Part shown: one piece after another, positions 45,269 through 52,970 of the stretch
How the letters are laid out: every line of letters starts with the position of its first letter
Numbering within the stretch: the first letter of the stretch is position 1
DNA from: an uncultured Paludibacter sp.
Lineage (GTDB): Bacteria; Bacteroidota; Bacteroidia; Bacteroidales; Paludibacteraceae
Assembly (NCBI GenBank): GCA_900498215.1
Contig: LR026962.1
Location: 2,170,037 to 2,225,952, forward strand
Direction: 5' to 3'
Length of the DNA: 55,916 nucleotides
Notes under the pieces: model-generated
What the model saw: the letters and a program-made list of their open reading frames with translations, nothing else
What the model was told of the DNA's origin: nothing
The model's database searches: none
Made by a program: the position numbers and the translations under genes

Positions 45269-46033
45269 TTGAAAATTAAAAAGATACTTATATCTCAACC
45301 TCGTCCTACAACAGAAAAATCCCCTTATTTTGACATCATTGAGAAGTATAATGTTAAGATAGATTTTCGTCCGTTTATCAAGGTTGAACCGGTTTCTGCA
45401 AAAGAATTTCGCACACAGCGAGTTTCAATTTTAGACCATACAGCAATAATTTTTAATGCCCGCCACGGTATTGATCATTTTTTCAGACTGTGTGAAGAAT
45501 TGAGAGTAAACGTTCCTGAGACCATGAAGTATTTTTGTGTGTCAGAAACTGTTGCTTTATATTTGCAAAAATATATTCAGTACCGAAAAAGGAAGATATT
45601 TTACAGTCCAACTGGAAAATTTTCCGATTTATCGGTGTTGCTTAATAAACATGCAGACGAAAAATATCTTTACATCACCTCCGATGTTAGAAATGATGAA
45701 ACAATGTCTTGTTTGGAAAACAGTAAAATTAGTTTCAGCCAGGCAATAATGTACAAAACCGTAAGTAATGATTTTCAACCGGGAGAAGATATTAACTACG
45801 ATATGTTTATCTTTTTCAGCCCGTCAGGAATAAACTCATTATTGAAGAATTTCCCTGATTTTAAACAAGAAGATGTTCAAATAGGATGTTTTGGAGCTAA
45901 TACCGCGCAAGCAATAAAAGATGCCGGATTGCGCTTGGATTTGGAAGCTCCGACAAAAGAATTCCCGTCTATGACAATGGCGCTGGACAGTTTTTTGAGA
46001 GAAAACGGCAAAAAAGAAAAAGCGAAGAAATAA
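45269..46033 (+). CDS. hemD: Uroporphyrinogen-III synthase
   Basis: 254 aa. It closes hydroxymethylbilane into uroporphyrinogen III. HemD diverges widely; the assignment uses the N-terminus MKIKKILISQPRPTTEKSPYF, IFNARHGIDHFF, VSETVALYL, YITSDVRND, FFSPSGINSLL and GCFGANTAQAIKDAGL. The start is TTG: no ATG is near, and the N-terminus matches that of other Bacteroidota HemD proteins. Position between DUF4271 and rnpA supports the call. Confidence 0.85.
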   Translation: MKIKKILISQPRPTTEKSPYFDIIEKYNVKIDFRPFIKVEPVSAKEFRTQRVSILDHTAIIFNARHGIDHFFRLCEELRVNVPETMKYFCVSETVALYLQKYIQYRKRKIFYSPTGKFSDLSVLLNKHADEKYLYITSDVRNDETMSCLENSKISFSQAIMYKTVSNDFQPGEDINYDMFIFFSPSGINSLLKNFPDFKQEDVQIGCFGANTAQAIKDAGLRLDLEAPTKEFPSMTMALDSFLRENGKKEKAKK

Positions 46034-46061
46034 GTCCATAATTTAAAGTTTATATATTTCC

Positions 46062-46103
46062 TATCCCAATTGTATGTTTTTTCGTACTTTTGGGATATTT
46101 TTT
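46062..46103 (+). terminator. Terminator after hemD
   Basis: Stem TATCCCAA / TTGGGATA with an inner stem GTATG / CGTAC around a T6 loop, then a T-run. Confidence 0.75.
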
Positions 46104-46208
46104 CAATAGACATCAGCCACTGGACTCTTAGATTTTAGAGTTTGATTTTTTAAAATTTCTGACAATGTTCGGTTTTTTGTCTAATGTCTGAAATCCGAAA
46201 TCTAAAAA

Positions 46209-46610
46209 ATGTACACTTTCCCGAAAAAAGAACATTTGTGTGGAAACAAAAACATTGAAAATCTCTACACAAACGGAAAATCATTCTTAATTTATCCGTT
46301 GCGGATTGTGTATTTGCAAATAGAAAAAGAAGAGGTACCCGTAAGAGTGATGGTAAGCGTATCGAAAAAGAAATTTAAACGGGCTGTAAAAAGGAATAGA
46401 ATTAAACGGTTAATACGTGAAACCTATCGCTTAAATAAAAATGAATTGATTGCTTATGCTGAACAAAATGATATAAAACTGCACATCGCATTCCAATACA
46501 TTGCTGCGGAAATAGAAACGTTTCAGAAATTGAATGAAAAAATGCAGACAGCGTTAAAAAAAATAGAACAAAATTCACAAAAACATGAAAACGCTGAGGA
46601 AAATAGTTGA
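46209..46610 (+). CDS. rnpA: Ribonuclease P protein component
   Basis: 133 aa basic protein that assists RNase P RNA in tRNA 5' maturation. The signature [15 protein letters not shown] is at 57-71, with FPKKEHL and NGKSF in the N-terminal region. Overlaps yidD by 26 bp, the usual arrangement. Confidence 0.93.
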   Translation: MYTFPKKEHLCGNKNIENLYTNGKSFLIYPLRIVYLQIEKEEVPVRVMVSVSKKKFKRAVKRNRIKRLIRETYRLNKNELIAYAEQNDIKLHIAFQYIAAEIETFQKLNEKMQTALKKIEQNSQKHENAEENS

Positions 46611-46839
46611 ATTCATTGTGTTAATACCTGTATATATTTATAAATACAGTATCTCACCATTAAAGCCGCCTTCATGCAGATACACTCCAACCTGTTCGCA
46701 ATATGCTATTGATGCGGTAAAAAAACATGGTGTAATTAAAGGAATTTATTTGGCAACGAAACGTATTTTAAGTTGTAATCCTTGGGGAGGAAGTGGTTAT
46801 GACCCGGTTCCGGATGAGTTCAGTTTCAGAAAAAAATAG
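46585..46839 (+). CDS. yidD: Membrane protein insertion efficiency factor YidD
   Basis: 84 aa. Amphipathic N-terminal helix, then [21 protein letters not shown] with C31 and C37, and [16 protein letters not shown] with C64. It helps YidC insert inner membrane proteins. Confidence 0.94.
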   Translation: MKTLRKIVEFIVLIPVYIYKYSISPLKPPSCRYTPTCSQYAIDAVKKHGVIKGIYLATKRILSCNPWGGSGYDPVPDEFSFRKK

Positions 46840-46848
46840 TATCTTTGC
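46840..46848 (+). promoter_or_regulatory. -7 promoter element for the queuosine precursor transporter
   Basis: TATCTTTGC starting one base after the yidD stop. The predicted start near 46855 gives a leader of about 128 nt, which ends in the pseudoknot at 46946-46978. Confidence 0.65.
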
Positions 46849-46945
46849 ACGCTTTTTTGAATAAGGAATAAGGAATAAAAAACAAAGATTAAAAAGTAAA
46901 AAAGTTTTGAACAATTAAAAACAATCAAATAATAATTATTAATTC

Positions 46946-46978
46946 ACGTGTGCTTGAACACCACGTTAAAAAAACAAG
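46946..46978 (+). promoter_or_regulatory. Candidate class-I preQ1 riboswitch
   Basis: A 33-nt H-type pseudoknot. P1 is ACGTG (46946-46950) with CACGT (46962-46966). The loop holds CTTG (46953-46956), which pairs with CAAG (46975-46978) after an A-rich linker TAAAAAAA. The segment ACACC before the P1 3' strand matches the ligand-contact region of B. subtilis preQ1-I, with C61 of 46961 as the expected preQ1-binding C. CAAG ends 4 nt before the ATG, so ligand binding would block translation initiation. The downstream gene is the expected target. Seen by eye, not scored with a model. Confidence 0.75.
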
Positions 46979-46982
46979 AAAA

Positions 46983-47663
46983 ATGAAAAAACAAGTTTCA
47001 GTCGCTTTTATGATAAGCGGCATCGTTTTCACTACCTGTCTTATTGTTTCCAACATTATTGAACAAAAACTTATCAATATTGGTCCTATTGAAGCTACTG
47101 CGGGGCTGTTGATTTTTCCTATTTCCTATATTTTGAATGATATTATTGCAGAAGTGTGGGGATATAAAAAAGCCCGTTTGATAATATGGACCGGATTTTT
47201 GATGAATTTCTTTGCTGTTTTCGTGTTCCGTTTAAGCATTGTTGTGCCGGGTTCCGAGAATTTTACTCATCAAAATGAATTTGCTTTGGTGCTGGGAAAC
47301 ACGCTGAGAATTACCATTGCCAGTTTTATCGCTTTTCTTTTTGGTTCATTTACTAATGCATTTGTTATGAGTAAAATGAAAATTATGCAAAAAGGGAGGA
47401 ATTTTTCGGCTCGTGCGGTGGTTTCCACACTTTTTGGCGAAGGATTTGATTCTTTGATATTTTTCAATATTGCTTTTTATGGGATGATTCCCACGAAAGC
47501 CATCTTAGTATTAATCCTCACTCAAACATTAATGAAAACCGGATACGAAATTATCGCACTTCCTTTAACGAATTACATTGTACGTTGGGTGAAAAAACAC
47601 GAAGATACCGATGTGTACGACGAAGGAATTTCGTACAATCCACTGAAAGTGAAAGATATATAA
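46983..47663 (+). CDS. Queuosine precursor transporter (YhhQ/QPTR, VUT family)
   Basis: 226 aa with about six membrane helices. Family hallmarks: ATAGLLIFPISYILNDIIAEVWGYKKAR near the N-terminus (ISYILNDIIAEVWG is the VUT signature), RNFSARAVVSTLFGEGFDSLIFF and QTLMKTGYEIIALPLT. It imports preQ1, preQ0 or queuine for tRNA modification. The ATG at 46983 is chosen; a GTG at 46950 lies inside the riboswitch. queA (13637) is the next pathway gene in this window. A terminator follows. Confidence 0.9.
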   Translation: MKKQVSVAFMISGIVFTTCLIVSNIIEQKLINIGPIEATAGLLIFPISYILNDIIAEVWGYKKARLIIWTGFLMNFFAVFVFRLSIVVPGSENFTHQNEFALVLGNTLRITIASFIAFLFGSFTNAFVMSKMKIMQKGRNFSARAVVSTLFGEGFDSLIFFNIAFYGMIPTKAILVLILTQTLMKTGYEIIALPLTNYIVRWVKKHEDTDVYDEGISYNPLKVKDI

Positions 47664-47670
47664 TTAAATA

Positions 47671-47699
47671 AAAAAGCCGAATAAAAATTCGGCTTTTTT
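47671..47699 (+). terminator. Terminator after the transporter gene
   Basis: AAAAAGCCGAA, loop, TTCGGCTTTTT with a T-run; 11-bp stem. Confidence 0.88.
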
Positions 47700-47703
47700 A
47701 TTG

Positions 47704-47765
47704 TGGGCGTTGACGGATTCGAACTGCCGACCACTTCCGTTTGTAAAAACGGAATGCTCTGAACC
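47704..47765 (-). pseudogene. Broken tRNA-Val-like gene, 3' part
   Basis: The T arm, acceptor 3' strand and part of the D arm match tRNA-Val at 48082-48156 almost exactly: 47703-47732 and 48081-48110 differ at one base, and ATGCTCTGAACC recurs. The anticodon arm is different and 4 nt longer, and the acceptor 5' strand and D-stem 5' strand are absent, replaced by the hairpin at 47768-47781. It cannot fold as a tRNA. Confidence 0.8.
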
Positions 47766-47767
47766 TT

Positions 47768-47781
47768 CCGATAGTTATCGG
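47768..47781. repeat. Short palindrome at the breakpoint
   Basis: CCGATAGTTATCGG, a 6-bp stem with a 2-nt centre, exactly where the tRNA-Val similarity stops. Palindromes of this type are common in Bacteroidota intergenic DNA. Confidence 0.6.
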
Positions 47782-47787
47782 GATGAT

Positions 47788-48045
47788 TTACATTGTTTTT
47801 TCTTCAATAAGTTTTTCAATCCTGATTCTGCTTTTCCACTTCTTGACTTCTTTTTCTCGATTAAATGCTTGCTCTTTATTTTCAAAATGCTCACAATAAG
47901 CAATTTTCCAGTCAGAAGATTTACCCGTAAATCCTTTTTTGTGCTTAGCATTATGTCTCCTTAGACGTTCACTCATATCATCGCAAGTAGCTCCGACATA
48001 ATATTTATCAGTATTTTTTGAATAAAGGATATAAAAAGTACACAT
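47788..48045 (-). CDS. Single-domain GIY-YIG nuclease
   Basis: 85 aa from the ATG at 48043-48045. GIY-YIG core: FYILYSKNTDKYYVGAT, where FYI and YVG stand for GIY and YIG, then R27 in SERLRRHN, and the catalytic Glu region NREKEVKKWKS. Such small nucleases are widespread and their role is usually unknown. Here it lies between the intact tRNA-Val and a broken copy. An earlier start at 48075 would lie inside the tRNA terminator hairpin, so the shorter form is preferred. Confidence 0.85.
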   Translation of the reverse strand: MCTFYILYSKNTDKYYVGATCDDMSERLRRHNAKHKKGFTGKSSDWKIAYCEHFENKEQAFNREKEVKKWKSRIRIEKLIEEKTM

Positions 48046-48052
48046 AAATAAA

Positions 48053-48080
48053 AAAGGTTGCCTTTTAATTGACAACCTTT
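48053..48080 (-). terminator. Terminator after tRNA-Val
   Basis: On the minus strand AAAGGTTG, 12-nt loop, CAACCTTT then TTTTATTT. The nuclease ATG follows 7 bp after the hairpin, inside the T-rich tail. Confidence 0.8.
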
Positions 48081-48081
48081 G

Positions 48082-48156
48082 TGGGCGTTGACGGATTCGA
48101 ACCGCCGACCCTCTGCTTGTAAGGCAGATGCTCTGAACCAGCTGAGCTAAACGCCC
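48082..48156 (-). tRNA. tRNA-Val (anticodon UAC)
   Basis: 75 nt. Acceptor GGGCGTT/AACGCCC (7 perfect pairs), D stem GCTC/GAGC, anticodon stem TCTGC/GCAGA with loop CTTACAA (TAC), T arm with GTTCGAATC. Discriminator A; CCA not encoded. Confidence 0.95.
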
Positions 48157-48176
48157 TTATTTTTTAGAAAAGCGAT

Positions 48177-48185
48177 GCAAAGATA
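48177..48185 (-). promoter_or_regulatory. -7 promoter element for tRNA-Val
   Basis: TATCTTTGC on the minus strand, 20 bp before the tRNA 5' end. Confidence 0.7.
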
Positions 48186-48238
48186 CTGCTATTTTTTGAA
48201 TTGACAAATTTTAGGAAAAAATATTCAAAGAAATATTT

Positions 48239-49612
48239 TTAATTTTTCCCGAACAACACTTTAAACGCTTCCTCTACTTTCCGCACTTGCACTAATTCTA
48301 TCTTTATTTTCTTTAAATCCAAACTTTTAAGATTGATATTTGGGATAATAATTTTCTTAAAACCGAGTTTTTCGGCTTCCAAAATGCGTTGTTCAATTCT
48401 GTTGATAGGACGAATTTCGCCGGAAAGTCCAACTTCACCAGCCAAACAAACGTGAGGTTCGATTGCAATATCTACGTTTGAAGAAAGTATGGCTGAAATT
48501 ACCGCCAAATCAATAGCCGGGTCGTTTACTTTAATTCCTCCGGCAATGTTCATAAATACGTCTTTCTGAGCTAATTTGAAACCGGCGCGTTTTTCGAGCA
48601 CTGCCAGTAACATATTTAATCGTCTCAAATCGAAACCCGTGGAGGAGCGTTGCGGAGTTCCGTACGCTGCAGAACTTACCAATGCCTGTACTTCAATAAG
48701 AAAAGGACGGATGCCTTCAATAGCGGAAGCGATAGCAACTCCGCTCATTCCTTCATGATTTTGCGAAAGAAGAAGTTCGGACGGATTACTGACTTCACGC
48801 AATCCGTTTTGTTGCATTTCAAAAATACCCAATTCCGAAGTACTTCCAAAGCGATTTTTGATGGGGCGCAAAATGCGGTACATATAATGTTGGTCGCCTT
48901 CAAACTGCAAAACGGTATCTACAATATGTTCCAGTACTTTCGGCCCGGCGATGCTTCCTTCTTTGTTGATATGCCCGATAAGTAAAACAGGAGTTCCGCT
49001 CGTTTTACAGAATTTAAGTAAAGCTGCGGCGCATTCACGTACTTGCGACACGCTTCCGGGAGAAGATTCAATGGTTTCGGTAGTAATAGTTTGAATAGAA
49101 TCCACGATTAAAATATCGGGATTTATGTTTTGAACGTGTACAAAAACTTGTTCCAACGATGTTTCTCCTACAACATAACATTCCGGATTTTTGTATCCGA
49201 GCCGTTCTGCACGAAGTTTTAATTGCTGTACGCTTTCTTCACCCGAAATATATAATGTGCGTTTTTCTTTCAAATTCAAAACGGTTTGGAGCACTAATGT
49301 AGATTTTCCAATGCCGGGTTCGCCTCCAATTAAAACAAGTGAACCATTTACTAATCCACCTCCTAAAACTCGATTAAGTTCATTATTGTTTGTACTAATG
49401 CGTGGCTCATTTAACGCTTCAACATCAGAAATCAAAATTGGTTTTTGTTTTTGAAATTCCAATCCGGCAATGGGAATTTTATTTGCAGGTTCTTTGCTGA
49501 CAATTTCCTCCACATAGGTATTCCATTCTCCACAAGAAGGACATTTTCCTATCCATTTTGGAGAATCGATGCCACAATTTTGGCAAACGTACACAGTTTT
49601 TGTTTTTGCCAT
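48239..49612 (-). CDS. radA: DNA repair protein RadA
   Basis: 457 aa RecA-like ATPase with a C-terminal LonC-like domain; it promotes branch migration in recombination. Zinc finger C10/C13/C24/C27 (CQNCGIDSPKWIGKCPSCGEW), Walker A GGEPGIGKST (96-105), the RadA-specific KNRFG at 252-256, and the LonC region VNDPAIDLAVISAILSS. It is followed by the tRNA-Val on the same strand. Confidence 0.96.
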   Translation of the reverse strand: MAKTKTVYVCQNCGIDSPKWIGKCPSCGEWNTYVEEIVSKEPANKIPIAGLEFQKQKPILISDVEALNEPRISTNNNELNRVLGGGLVNGSLVLIGGEPGIGKSTLVLQTVLNLKEKRTLYISGEESVQQLKLRAERLGYKNPECYVVGETSLEQVFVHVQNINPDILIVDSIQTITTETIESSPGSVSQVRECAAALLKFCKTSGTPVLLIGHINKEGSIAGPKVLEHIVDTVLQFEGDQHYMYRILRPIKNRFGSTSELGIFEMQQNGLREVSNPSELLLSQNHEGMSGVAIASAIEGIRPFLIEVQALVSSAAYGTPQRSSTGFDLRRLNMLLAVLEKRAGFKLAQKDVFMNIAGGIKVNDPAIDLAVISAILSSNVDIAIEPHVCLAGEVGLSGEIRPINRIEQRILEAEKLGFKKIIIPNINLKSLDLKKIKIELVQVRKVEEAFKVLFGKN

Positions 49613-49662
49613 CTTATTTTAGATGATTAATTTGAATATTATTTTTTATTACTCTGGAACAG

Positions 49663-50394
49663 TTATTTCTTTTCTTCTTTACTTCTTGGAGATATAATCG
49701 AAGGAAGCATGTCGATTTTTTCTACGTTTTCCAATCCCCAACGGTTGGCTGATATTACTTCGGTAAGCATTGTTTTCATTTGTAAAGCCGCTATTTTTTT
49801 CAAATCACTATTAAGGGCAGCTTCCATTACTTGTTTTTTCCCCGCGTCTTGAATTTTATGTAAATCCTCACGACTTATAAGGTTGAAAAGATCTTCTTCA
49901 AAATAATAATATTTGAATTCCGGTTCCAAAGAAAGAATTTCCGGTTCAGGAAAAGAAACAATCCTTATTTTACGGTTTTCTTCGTCTTTTTCCCATACGC
50001 ATTTTTCAAAATCATACCCAATCATCACTTTTGCCTGCACAATTACCAGCGCTTTTTTTGTGGAAGGAATAATTTTGAAAAGCTTTTTCGTTTCTTCATA
50101 ATTATAAATTTCGTGAAATTGACCTTCGGCACACACAATTTTGAAAACCTTACGCATACTTTCAACGACGGTATGTGAACTTTCTATAATTTTCTTCTCT
50201 TTTCTATCGGCAGCGTATAATTTAAAAATAAGAAATGCAATCAATCCTCCGAGAGCTAATCCTAAAAGAAGTACTCCAATAATATTTGTTCCGCCGTAAT
50301 TTGGTTTAATAAATACTGAATATAAATATCCGATAACTACAAGCACAGTTAGTGCCAATAATATACGGGTGATTTGTTTTATTTTTTTATTCAT
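49663..50394 (-). CDS. DUF4230 membrane-anchored protein
   Basis: 243 aa. Two N-terminal membrane helices (about 8-27 and 37-60) and a DUF4230 domain (KIVCAEGQFHEIYNYEETK ... ALVIVQAKVMIGYDFEKC). The family is common in Bacteroidota and Firmicutes; its role is unknown. 50 bp upstream of radA. Confidence 0.83.
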   Translation of the reverse strand: MNKKIKQITRILLALTVLVVIGYLYSVFIKPNYGGTNIIGVLLLGLALGGLIAFLIFKLYAADRKEKKIIESSHTVVESMRKVFKIVCAEGQFHEIYNYEETKKLFKIIPSTKKALVIVQAKVMIGYDFEKCVWEKDEENRKIRIVSFPEPEILSLEPEFKYYYFEEDLFNLISREDLHKIQDAGKKQVMEAALNSDLKKIAALQMKTMLTEVISANRWGLENVEKIDMLPSIISPRSKEEKK

Positions 50395-50563
50395 AAAATT
50401 TTGAAAGAAATTATTTTACAAATTAAACGAATTTCGTTTACATAAACAAAAAACATTCCATAGCTGAAGAAATATAGAATATTCTTAAAAAACTTACCAT
50501 TGCCGATTTCCCTGAAGGATATTTTGACTATTGCAAGTAATTCTTGAAAAGAATTTAATAAAA

Positions 50564-50603
50564 ACAAAATCAGCACAGGTTTGAGTACTTATGCTGATTT
50601 TGT
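50564..50603 (-). terminator. Terminator after ftcD
   Basis: 12-bp perfect stem ACAAAATCAGCA / TGCTGATTTTGT with a 16-nt loop; on the minus strand TTTTTATTAA follows. The remaining part of the 228-bp gap (50395-50563) shows no gene I can support. Confidence 0.75.
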
Positions 50604-50622
50604 CATTCGGGATATATTTTGT

Positions 50623-52323
50623 TTAATTTCTTTCAATTTTTTCTTTTACTATTTCCAAAATCTCTTTTTCTTTTTCTATTGCTTTTTGTTCCAATGCTTC
50701 TGCTTTAGCGATAATTGTGTTGGCGAAAGTTTTATCATTTAGTCCCGCACCATTTATTTTTACATTTAATCCGGCTCCTAATACAGCAGAACGAACTGCT
50801 AAAGCACCCACACCTGCATCCGAAACCGAATTTGGATTGCCGATTTCTGCCATAGCTTGGAGTATTTCCATAGCATTATAAGCGGTTTGCATCACTTGCA
50901 ACGGAATTTCCATAGCGTATTTTGTTGCGTTTTGTATGGCTTCTGCTCGTTTAGATTTTTCTTCATCCGTATTTTTTGGCAGTCCGAATGCATCCATAAT
51001 TCCATTGAAAGCGCGAGTATCTTCATCTATCAAAAACAATAATTTTTCCTGAATTGCTTTTCCTTTTTCTGCCCAATCGGAAAATTCTTCCCAGCGTTCA
51101 TCCCATCCTTTTTTGTGTGCTGAAAGATTTGCCACCATCGTTCCCAAAGCTGCGCCCATTGCAGCCATTGTAGATGAAATGGAACCTCCGCCCGGCGCGG
51201 GACTTTCAGAAGCTGTTTCTTGGGTGAAGTTTTTTACACTCATATTCACCAACTTTTTCTCCGTATCGTCTTCAATTAAATATTCGATAATTTTCTTTTT
51301 CGGGTCAAACGGAGCAAGTTCATCCAATCCCATTGATTTTACGGCAATTTTCAGGATTTCTTCATCCGAAATTCCTACAGAACGATGTTGTTTTTTTAAG
51401 AAATATTTTCCGGCATCCAAAAGCACTTGCAAAGGAACACAACCGACCAATTCAGAACCAGTTACGCGTATTCCTCGCACAGATGCGCGCTCACAAGCCG
51501 TTTCAAAAAGTTGATGAAGCGAAGTAACTGTTGTATCGGTGAGATTAAATGACAACTGTGCAATTCCATATTCTTCAATGTACCAACCGATGCCTTTCAC
51601 GCCTTTCAACAATCCGGGCGAGTAAACGGTGTTGCCTTTCTCGTCTTTTACAATTTTTCCGGTCAATGAATTTCCTTCCCGTTTTACACGCCCTTTTTCA
51701 CGAATATCAAAAGCGATGGAATTTGCCCAGCGGGTAGAAGTGGTGTTGAGATTTACATTGTAGGCAATCAAAATATTTCTTGCACTCAATGCAACCGCTC
51801 CCGATTTTTTCACGGTTTCGGTAAATTCTGTCGGGCCGAAATCAGGTTTCCATTCGGGATTAGTGAGTTTTTGCGGAAGTCCTTCGTATTCTCCCGCTCT
51901 GCAAGAAGCCAGATTTCTGCGTTTCTCTTTTGTGCAGGCAAATTCATAAAAATAGCCCGGAATTCCGAGTTTGTCGCCAATTCTTTTGCCCAATTTATGC
52001 GCGTATTCCACCACTTCTTCCATTGAAATATTTTTTATCGGAATAAGAGGAAGTACGTCGGTTGCACCAAAACGAGGATGTTCGCCTTTGTGTTTGCTCA
52101 TATCAATCACTTCCGATGCTTTTTTTACGGCACGAAAAGCCGCCTCGCAAACAGCTTCCGGTTCGCCAACAAAAGTTACCACCGTACGGTTGGTTGCTTT
52201 TCCCGGGTCAATGTCAATCACTTTTACGCCGTCCACCATTTTTATTTCATCCACGATTTGGCGGATAATCTCCATATTGTTTCCCTCGCTAAAATTGGGA
52301 ACGCATTCTATAATTTGGTTCAT
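50623..52323 (-). CDS. ftcD: Bifunctional glutamate formimidoyltransferase / formimidoyl-THF cyclodeaminase
   Basis: 566 aa fusion. Residues 1-~330 are the formiminotransferase (IIECVPNFSEGNN; TNRTVVTFVGEPEAV; GEHPRFGATDVLPLIPI), and ~365-560 the cyclodeaminase (SPAPGGGSISSTMAAMGAAL). Together they move the formimino group of formiminoglutamate to tetrahydrofolate and cyclise it to methenyl-THF with release of ammonia, completing histidine degradation to glutamate. Full length; the fusion is the animal-like form also seen in Bacteroidota. Confidence 0.95.
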   Translation of the reverse strand: MNQIIECVPNFSEGNNMEIIRQIVDEIKMVDGVKVIDIDPGKATNRTVVTFVGEPEAVCEAAFRAVKKASEVIDMSKHKGEHPRFGATDVLPLIPIKNISMEEVVEYAHKLGKRIGDKLGIPGYFYEFACTKEKRRNLASCRAGEYEGLPQKLTNPEWKPDFGPTEFTETVKKSGAVALSARNILIAYNVNLNTTSTRWANSIAFDIREKGRVKREGNSLTGKIVKDEKGNTVYSPGLLKGVKGIGWYIEEYGIAQLSFNLTDTTVTSLHQLFETACERASVRGIRVTGSELVGCVPLQVLLDAGKYFLKKQHRSVGISDEEILKIAVKSMGLDELAPFDPKKKIIEYLIEDDTEKKLVNMSVKNFTQETASESPAPGGGSISSTMAAMGAALGTMVANLSAHKKGWDERWEEFSDWAEKGKAIQEKLLFLIDEDTRAFNGIMDAFGLPKNTDEEKSKRAEAIQNATKYAMEIPLQVMQTAYNAMEILQAMAEIGNPNSVSDAGVGALAVRSAVLGAGLNVKINGAGLNDKTFANTIIAKAEALEQKAIEKEKEILEIVKEKIERN

Positions 52324-52362
52324 AAAATTGAGATTTATTTTGGCTGAAAGCCATATTTAATT

Positions 52363-52964
52363 CAACCCAATGGCAACGCCTTGGGTTGATATATAACACA
52401 TAAAAAAGCGTCCTGAAAGGACAATTTAATTAATCCGTCCACAGATATGTTTCATTATATTCAATTCTGTATTCTTTCAGAAACAATAAATATTCTTCCT
52501 GAAATGTCATTTTTTTATGATGTTCTTTCTGATTTTGAATATAATATTTGGTTTTGTCGTGCAAAGACGGGCTGACTGAAAATCCACCGTAACCGCCTTG
52601 CCAGGCAAAAGATTTGTAATAATTATCTTTGGTTTTAATCCAACGGCTGCTGTGTCTTTTTACTTCCTCAGTCATTTTTGCTAAAGTTATATTTTTCGAC
52701 ATTACACACAAAATATGTAAATGATCTTTTGTGCCATTAATCAAAATAGGGATGCATTCAATGTCTTTTAAGATACTTCCGATATAGGCATAAAGCTCTT
52801 TTTCTTCTTTTTCACGAATAACGACACTCGTTGTTTTGATGTGAAAAATCAAATGTACATACATTTTTGAGAGTGATTGCGACATACACAATGTTTTTAA
52901 TTTGCCCTTTCAGGGCGCAATTTGGTTACTTTGCTCATTAACCCAAGGCGTTGCCATTGGGCTG
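52363..52964. mobile_element. IS200/RAYT-like element 1 with hairpin inverted ends
   Basis: The Y1 transposase gene is bracketed by two kinds of inverted hairpin. Outer: 52363-52388 (CCCAATGGCAACGCCTTGGG core) and 52940-52964 inverted, nearly identical. Inner: 52408-52429 (TCCTGAAAGGA core) and 52902-52920 inverted (GCCCTTTCAGGGC). An extra copy of the inner type lies just outside at 52971-52993. This is the layout of REP-flanked tyrosine transposases. It lies between hutI and ftcD. Confidence 0.8.
52430..52885 (-). CDS. Y1 (HUH) transposase, RAYT-like, element 1
   Basis: 151 aa from the ATG at 52883-52885. The HUH motif is H55-L56-H57 (DHLHIL) and the catalytic Tyr is probably Y115 in KYYIQNQKEHHKK. 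The N-terminus MSQSLSKMYVHLIFHIK is typical. It nicks and rejoins single-stranded DNA at hairpin ends. It appears intact. Confidence 0.92.
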   Translation of the reverse strand: MSQSLSKMYVHLIFHIKTTSVVIREKEEKELYAYIGSILKDIECIPILINGTKDHLHILCVMSKNITLAKMTEEVKRHSSRWIKTKDNYYKSFAWQGGYGGFSVSPSLHDKTKYYIQNQKEHHKKMTFQEEYLLFLKEYRIEYNETYLWTD

Positions 52965-52970
52965 AAATAT

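Noticed and set aside
46120-46208. Near-repeated short words (TCTAATGTCTGA, AATCCGAAATCT) before rnpA
   Set aside because: Looks like common low-complexity Bacteroidota spacer sequence; no defined unit or pairing found.
47701-47964. An 87-codon plus-strand open frame over the broken tRNA-Val and the GIY-YIG gene
   Set aside because: It is antisense to a tRNA remnant and a real nuclease gene; its peptide is read from tRNA sequence.
50391-50576. A 61-codon minus-strand open frame in the gap between DUF4230 and ftcD
   Set aside because: No family, no promoter, biased AT-rich composition; it ends in the ftcD terminator hairpin.
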